From NCBI GenBank assembly GCA_022495995.1, contig JAFEMH010001480.1:62001-126000 (forward strand): 64,000 bases of DNA. The letters are read 5' to 3'. Within the stretch, counting starts at the first letter, position 1. Each line of letters opens with the position of its first letter. The translations under genes and the position numbers were made by a program. This DNA comes from Adenophora triphylla var. japonica. Taxonomy: Eukaryota; Streptophyta; Magnoliopsida; Asterales; Campanulaceae. The notes below the pieces were generated by a model that did no database searches, was not told the origin of the DNA, and worked only from the letters and a program-made list of their open reading frames with translations. Of the stretch, positions 58,136-64,000 are shown piece by piece.

Positions 58136-61100
58136 ATGACTACTCGTGAATTTGGACCCCGCCGTCCCATAGAATTAGGAGATGGATCCACCCCTGATAC
58201 CTTCGCCGTTTGTAAACGGACGGGGGGAATATTTAGGAAGGTAGGACTAGGGTGGTTAAGGCTATCCCTACATTGTTTTTTGTATTTCTGTGAGAAAGCT
58301 GATTGGGGGCCGTTCGTCCCACCCTGGTTGTGGGAGGCCAAGAGGAAGTACATTTATAACCGTGATGTATTGGTGTTGGGGGATACCCGTAGGCTAAGAA
58401 ATTTTGTGATGGGGGTTTTGTGCAGGTTTTCCCGCGAGAGAGATCAGGCTTTGAAGGCCGTTGAACTTGTGAGGAGAGCGATCTGTGTCCCCGACCAAAT
58501 AATTGACTGGGAGAAGTGTGAACTAATGGATCCTGAACAAACCACTGATGTGCGGGCACCGGGCACGGACCTGAATGACCCTTTAGATGTTCTGCCCCTG
58601 AGGACCATATTTCCCAATGTGCCCGCGGCCCCTAATAACCCAATCGAACTGAGTAGCAGCGAGGACCTGGAGCCTCTGAATTTTGAGGCGACCGGAGGCG
58701 GAGAGAATGAGGCTGAAGTAACCTCTGCCCGCGGTGATGCCACTGGTCTCTTTGGTTCGACGAGCTCGGAGACCGAGGAGGATGACCACGAGATTGAGGA
58801 TAGGAGGGTTGCGGGGACCTCCAAGAAGGCTAATGAGACCACGGAGATTGTGGATGCCTTTGAGGACTCTGACTCCGAGAAGGAGGTAGCTGTGGCCCCT
58901 GCCCGGAATAAAGGCAAGCGGCCAGCTGTTGGGGTGAATCCTGGCAGTGGTCGCGGTAAGAAAGCCAAGGAGGTGGCTACTATTGACTGGGAGGAGGATA
59001 TTTATGAGATCTACAATGTTGACCGCAATGCCTTCCGTGTCCGCACCCTTGGGCATTTCATTTGATGGATAAGGATAAGTTGCGGCCAGAAACCATATCA
59101 GATGTCCGCGAGGACAACAGAGCCTGCGTCTTCTATGGGGCCCAGTTTGAGAATGGCTTGAGGCTGCCTCTGGACCCTTTCTTTTATTTCTTCCTCGAGT
59201 TCAACCGTTGCCTGCCCATGCACCTGACTCCTAACGCCATCAGGGCTATTGTCTCCTTCATAACTGTTTGTAGATTCCTGGGCTATGAGCCTACCCTTGC
59301 CGGACTTTATGCTTATTACCAGAATCAGATTAGCCGTGGCATCCTGAGCTTGAAGGCTAGGAACTATTCCACCAGGACCTTCTCTCCCCCATCAAACAAA
59401 TTTGACCAATGGAACCAGAGGGATGTCTTGGTCATCGAGTCTAGGTTTGGCTGGCCCTTCTCCAAACCCTCAAGTCCAGTTCCGATGAAGGTGGCCGCTA
59501 ATATTTATCCGGACCCATCCTCTGCCGACGGGATGCGCTGTACCATAGAGAAACATCTGGCCACCTATCTTGACCGCGGGGAGGAGCCCGTTTATGATGT
59601 GGGTTCCATCGTCAAAGACGAGCCCTCTTGATCTACTCGGGGGTGGCTCCTCGCAGGGAGGGCGCCCCACATGCCCCCAGAGTAGAAATAGAGCCCGTGC
59701 TCCGTGACCCTGATTGGAGGGTGCACGAGCATTATCAATTTGAGGCTGATTGTAAGACCTGCATGCTGGGCGCTGAGTGCGATCCTCCAGAACTCATCGG
59801 TCTCTGATTCTTTTATAAAACTGTTGCCAATTTATTTTGCCTCTGATTTTTCTAACTGTCTTCTAACCATTTTTCTTTTCCTCCAGAGTAGATCCAGAAG
59901 AGTATAACTTCTGATGGCCCCCTTAAGTGCTGCTCAGATGAAGGCCAAGAACAACAAAGCCAATAGGGAAGCTGCCTCGAGGAGGCAAAATGAATTGGGA
60001 GGTGTCCCGGGCAAGGATAAAACTGTGCCCGTGGTAAGCAGGAAGAGCGGGGAGCCTCTGTCTGCTCCCAAGGTTATCCCTACCACGGGGAATCTGTCTC
60101 CACCCCCCAGGGGTCCTCCTCCAGCCCATGCTGTCCGGGTACCCTCTCCAGGCCGCACTATTGCCTCCGGGCATAACCAAGAGCAGTCCAAGAAGAGGAC
60201 TGAAAGAGATGCGGGTCTTGTGCACAGGGAGAGGTCCTCCAAGTCCCAGAAAGTGGGGGACACTCAAGTTCGGGGCTCTACCGCCTCTTCCTCCGGTTCC
60301 ACCACTGCTCCCCTATTACGGGGACCATCTACTCGATAGCCTATCCGATCTCTTCCCTGGCCACTCGCGAGGAGACCTGGGAGAAGAGGAAGCAGGTGGG
60401 AGATGTGCCCGCTATCACAGGGGTGGACTTATATGCCCGATCATCCTACAATTCTGCTGTGGGGATCGGACTTATCAATAGGCTCTATGCCCCTGATTTT
60501 TATCAGAATGTGGCGGAGAAGGAGAACCCGTCAGCCTTGATGGGAGATATTGGGATTGCCCTTACCGAGGTAGGGACCTTTCTGCTAGTCTCTTTACTTA
60601 GCTTTTGCACCAACATATTTCTGACTATCTTCCTCGCAGGTGGGCAATAAGGCTATACGGCTTCGAGAATGCTGCGACAGCTTGTCCGCTGAGTTGGAAA
60701 ACAACACAAAAGACATGGCGGGCAAGCTTCTGAGATGGAGCAAGCTCAGGAGAAGGTGGGAACCTTGAAATCCCTCCTTGATGTTAAGGAGAAAGCCCTG
60801 TCCGCTCAGGAGACCGACTTGAAGGGTTTCCAGGATAGGGTGACGGAGTTGGAGAAGAGCCTGGAAAAGGCAAAGGGTCAGCGGGATGAGCTCCGCGGGC
60901 AGAAGCTCAACCTTGAGCAAAGAAATAACGAGCTCTCGACCAAGCTGGAGGCCACTCAGAAGCAAGTCCAGGCCCTGGAGGCCAAGGCGGATGAGCTCTC
61001 CGAGAAGCTGCTACCCCTTACGCAGTTTGACTTGGAGAGGGAGAGGATGCTGGCTGAAGCCCGCAAGGAAGCGGTTGAGGAGTATAAAAACTCCGAAGAC

Positions 61101-61613
61101 TTTAAGAACTGGCTCAACTCTGAGAATTTGGCTCAGTACGAGGCCGGGGTCTGGACACAGATTCGGAACTTCGCGGCCACGGGCAAGTTTTCCGTGCAGG
61201 AGTTGGCCGTGATCGGCTCACTGGTTGCTATTGACACGGAGTGCGTGCCCGGGCATGCATTAGTTCCTCTGTCCGAGGAAGAGGTCAAGGGCTTGGAGCT
61301 GTCCGCTGCGGCCTCCTTGCCTCCTGTGGCAGAAGTGACTGCCCTTGGCCTGATCGCCGAGCTGGATGAGCTGCGATTTGGGGAAAACCCGATATCACTT
61401 GGGGATGCCCTGGCTCGTGTTCTTTCAAATGGGCCTGCCATAGGTGATCTCTTTCCTCAGCGGGCAGCCTCCACTTCGGTCTCTCCTGAGGCCTTATCTG
61501 ACCCCATAACGGAGCTTCTCGTGAACAGCCTTCCTTCTCCAACCCCGGCCACAGAAGCGGGCACAGAGGGTGCGGCCACCGAGGACCCCAAGGACCAAAC
61601 TCCTTTAGTATAG
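58136..61613 (+). CDS. Extra antisense gene of a Tat-like Gypsy element (putative gypsy-type transposon protein), frame disturbed
   Basis: Plus-strand gene opposite to the element's pol, between integrase and 3' LTR, a position known for extra genes in Tat-type Gypsy elements. Reading order: 58136-59065 (309 codons, ending in an acidic stretch with a basic GKRPAV...GRGKKAKE signal), 59065-59631 (FFYFFLEFNRCLPMHLTPNA, VCRFLGYEPTLAGLYAYYQ: the helical core of the 'putative gypsy type transposon' domain), a short part to 59799, intron about 59800-59886, 59914-60339 (basic, Pro-rich), 60340-60569, intron 60570-60639 (GT...AG in phase), and 60640-61613 (coiled coil, about 100 residues: ELEKSLEKAKGQRDELRG). 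Successive blocks are each displaced by -1, near 59063, 59630, 59912, 60325 and 60728. Poly(A)-like AATACAAG follows at about 61676. Function unknown; nuclear, DNA- or RNA-binding is a guess from the basic parts. A pseudogene is possible. Confidence 0.72.
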
Positions 61614-61689
61614 TCTTTTTGTTTTTTCTTGTTTGTAATAGATGGTAGAACCCTTGTAAATATTTATTTTTCATTAATACAAGAATTTT

Positions 61690-62720
61690 TCCCAACTATT
61701 TATCTTAATTGCTTGTCTTTTAGGCTATATTTGAGTGTTTGCAATTTTCGAGTACCTTGATACTTGCATTCTTGCTTTCTTCAGCGTTTTTGACTTGCAA
61801 CTAACTTTATACTCTCCTTCTGCGGTCAAAAGCTTAGTAGGCACCTTGCCCGCATTTTTTGAGTTTTCCTAACTCTTTATTCAAAATCACTTGGATTTTT
61901 TGTGAGAGTCAGCCCTATTTTTCTGTGACAGCGTTTGTTTAGCCTTGTGGCAAATTTAGGGGTCCTGACCCCAGTTTGTCTTTTTGGCTTTGTTAAACTT
62001 GTTTGATCACTCTCATCCATTTACACTTATTCCCAGCCTTGCGAGCTGTGGTGTAAGTCAAAAGCAGCCAAGGCAAGCTACTTTCATAGGACATGTAGAA
62101 GGTGGCCGTGAGGCTATTGTCTACGCAACAGAAGGTAGGAGCATATTTAGTATAGAGGCCCTTTAACCCCCTGTCATCTGTATCCCCTTATTGGAGGTTC
62201 ACGCTGTTTGACCCTTTATTCAAAACCCCTTAGAGTTTTTTGTGAGGGTCTTGTGGCGATCATGTAAGCGGGCTTATATGTAGGCCTTTGTTACATACAG
62301 GCATGTGAGTAACGGCCCTAACGAGGTCCTTCGCGCAATTAGTGAGTCCGGACTTCAGGTCTTTGTCCCCACTAGAGTCCGTAGGTACGAGCATCATGGC
62401 CTTTGTACCTACGTTCATCTATATCCACTTTTTCTTGGTGGTATCACGCGGGCAGGACGGAGTATCCTCCCCGCGATCGAGTACGGGCGTAATGGCCTTT
62501 GTACCCATATAGGCTTGCGGATCTTAATGGATCTTTGCGCATCAGTAGGTAGGAGCTCATATGTTTGCTCTTGAACCTACTGGCATCCTTTGCGGACATC
62601 CACCTCAGCTTTTGAGGCTGGTGGGAAAGGCGTTATAACTATTTTTGCACCAAAATTTGATGGTAACTTCATACTTATATATATTGGGGTCTATACTCCC
62701 TCCAAAAATTTACAAAGATA
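61690..62720. other. Spacer between antisense gene and pol of family G
   Basis: No coding supported. It contains strong stem-loops (CGTAGGTAC/GTACCTACG at 62380-62413; AGTAGGT/ACCTACT at 62544-62581) and repeated words (TTATTCAAAA plus CCTTAGAGTTTTTTGTGAG). Confidence 0.6.
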
Positions 62721-64000
62721 TCAAAAGAAGTACTTTCTGAGGTGATCGCTATTCCAAGTGTGTTTAAGCTCTTCTCCTTCTCTTGGTCGCAATATGTAGG
62801 TACCCTCCTTGACTATTTTGGTGACCTCATATGGTCCCTCCCATTTCGGGAACAGTTTATTGAAACCAGGTTGGGTCCCTTGGACCTCTACGCTTCTAAG
62901 TACCCAATCTCCAACTGAAAAACTCCTCTTATTTACCCTTTTATCGTGGTGCTTCTTCGCTTTCTGCTTGTAGTTCACCATTTTTTCATATGCCCGCATT
63001 CTCTTTCCTTCGAGATCGTCCAGGTCACACCTTCTGTTTGCCTCGTTTTGAGACTCATCGAAGTATGTAACTCTGTACGAGGGTAGGGCAACCTCAACTG
63101 GAGCCATTGCCTCTGACCCATACGTGAGCGAGAAAGGAGTTTCTCCTGTAGAATTTCTTATAGTGGTGCGGACAACCCATAATGCGATCTGGAGTTCGTC
63201 CAAACATCGTCCTCCTCGCCCATCCAAATTTTTCTTTAGGGCGGTTAGGACTAGCTTGTTCGCGGCCTCAGCTTGGCCATTTCCTTGGGGGTAAGCAACT
63301 ACAGACTTACGGTGTTGCACCTTCATTCTCACGCATTCAGCAGTGAATTTTGCGGAGAACTGAGTGCCATTGTCCGAAATTATTGCTCGGGGGACCCCAA
63401 ATCGACAATAGATGTGGTCGTGGACAAAATTGATGGTATTCTCCTCGGAGATAGTGGCTAAACCCTTGGCTTCTGTCCACTTGGTAAAGTAATCCACGAC
63501 CACCATAGCATACTTGATGTTTCCTCGAGCAGTTGGGAATGGTCCAATGAGATCAATCCCCCACGTATCAAATGGCCACGATGGTACAACCAAAGTTTGC
63601 TCTGTTGATGGTAGTCTGGGGATGTCCGCAAATCTCTGGCACTTATCACACTTTCTTACATATTCCTGCGCATCCCTTCTCATTGTAGGCCAAAAGAATC
63701 CTTGGAATTTGATCTTGTCTGAGAGGGTGCGAGCACCTGGATGTCCACCACAAACTCCTTCATGAACCTCATAGAGTAAGTTAGTGACCATGTGAGTTTT
63801 GACACATCTGAGCAAAGGCTTGGTGAATGATCGTCGAAAAAGTACCCCATCGAGGACGAGGTATTTCGCGGACACCGTTCTGATGGCTCTAGCCTTTGCT
63901 GGATCCTCGGGGAGGGTCTGTTTCTCGATGTAATCCTTGATCTCATCTACCCAGTCCCTTACTTGATCTTCAATACTGTTTATCTGAATCCGATCTATAG
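62721..64000 (-). CDS. Gypsy (Tat-like) pol: integrase and end of RNase H region, open at the window edge
   Basis: Uninterrupted minus-strand frame of more than 420 codons running off the right edge. Integrase inserts the retrotransposon cDNA. Zinc-binding HHCC: HEGVCGGH...CDKCQRF. Catalytic DDE: D in TWGIDLIGPF, D in AIISDNGTQF and E in PQGNGQAEAANK, all present with usual spacing. The C-terminal part has FSVGDWVL and LFPKWEGPYEVTKIV, the GPY/F module of many Gypsy integrases; no chromodomain, in agreement with Tat/Athila elements. Stop follows LRKYFF. The part nearest the edge (QVRDWVDEIKDYIEKQ) is the usual linker between RNase H and integrase. There are no stops or shifts, in contrast to the antisense gene. 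It may supply integrase to non-autonomous relatives. Confidence 0.93.
   Translation of the reverse strand, partial: IDRIQINSIEDQVRDWVDEIKDYIEKQTLPEDPAKARAIRTVSAKYLVLDGVLFRRSFTKPLLRCVKTHMVTNLLYEVHEGVCGGHPGARTLSDKIKFQGFFWPTMRRDAQEYVRKCDKCQRFADIPRLPSTEQTLVVPSWPFDTWGIDLIGPFPTARGNIKYAMVVVDYFTKWTEAKGLATISEENTINFVHDHIYCRFGVPRAIISDNGTQFSAKFTAECVRMKVQHRKSVVAYPQGNGQAEAANKLVLTALKKNLDGRGGRCLDELQIALWVVRTTIRNSTGETPFSLTYGSEAMAPVEVALPSYRVTYFDESQNEANRRCDLDDLEGKRMRAYEKMVNYKQKAKKHHDKRVNKRSFSVGDWVLRSVEVQGTQPGFNKLFPKWEGPYEVTKIVKEGTYILRPREGEELKHTWNSDHLRKYFF

Noticed and set aside
58233..61695. Minus-strand frames of 100-170 codons opposite the antisense gene
   Set aside because: GC-rich shadow frames; the plus strand has recognisable domains and splice sites.

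Overview
This is nuclear DNA of a flowering plant, probably a eudicot with a large, repeat-rich genome. Two conserved plant genes (a type II isopentenyl-/plastid-cytosolic-style IPP isomerase and a seipin) with GT-AG introns lie in the first 12 kb. About four fifths of the remainder is LTR retrotransposon, a LINE relic and small DNA transposons. No tRNA, rRNA, organellar or bacterial sequence was seen.

Layout. 1-3896: tandem LTR-internal-LTR-internal-LTR block of a gag/protease-only Copia element (family A), lying beside or inside the IPP isomerase gene. 4665-6128: last three exons of IPP isomerase (+). 7183-11852: two-exon seipin gene (-), convergent with it; its 3.4 kb intron holds a Stowaway MITE and a 1440-bp Mutator-like element (9588-11027, perfect 9-bp target duplication) that has captured a LEA-2 gene fragment. 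12020-12627: non-autonomous hAT-like element. 12838-13467: OTU-type cysteine protease ORF.

13962-40475 is one decayed LINE (3' part of ORF2, minus strand) cut into four pieces by three independent insertions, each bounded by its own target duplication: a Copia element (family B, 14199-25365), whose 5' LTR is itself broken by a coding-poor element (family C, 14463-19615) that ends in an inverted LTR; a tandem LTR array (25510-29931); and a 9.8-kb non-autonomous Gypsy-like element on the minus strand (family D, 30167-39926). 40476-45745 holds LTR and leader fragments (family E). 45746-56594 is a second non-autonomous Gypsy-like element (family F) with only a gag-like gene and four tandem-repeat arrays. 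56737-64000 is the 3' part of a Tat-like Gypsy element (family G, minus strand) with an intact integrase and, antisense to it, a spliced extra gene.

The most interesting structure is below the gene level. (1) The tandem repeats of D and F, though different in sequence, are each built round a short stem-loop; in two arrays the stem changes by compensatory substitutions while the loop stays fixed. (2) The promoter-proximal part of nearly every LTR family here carries a cluster of short CG-containing palindromes upstream of its TATA box, each family with its own motif. (3) Family C integrated with two copies of the same (U3) terminus, one inverted, joined at a 3-nt microhomology. All identifications are by reading the sequence; no database or folding program was available.
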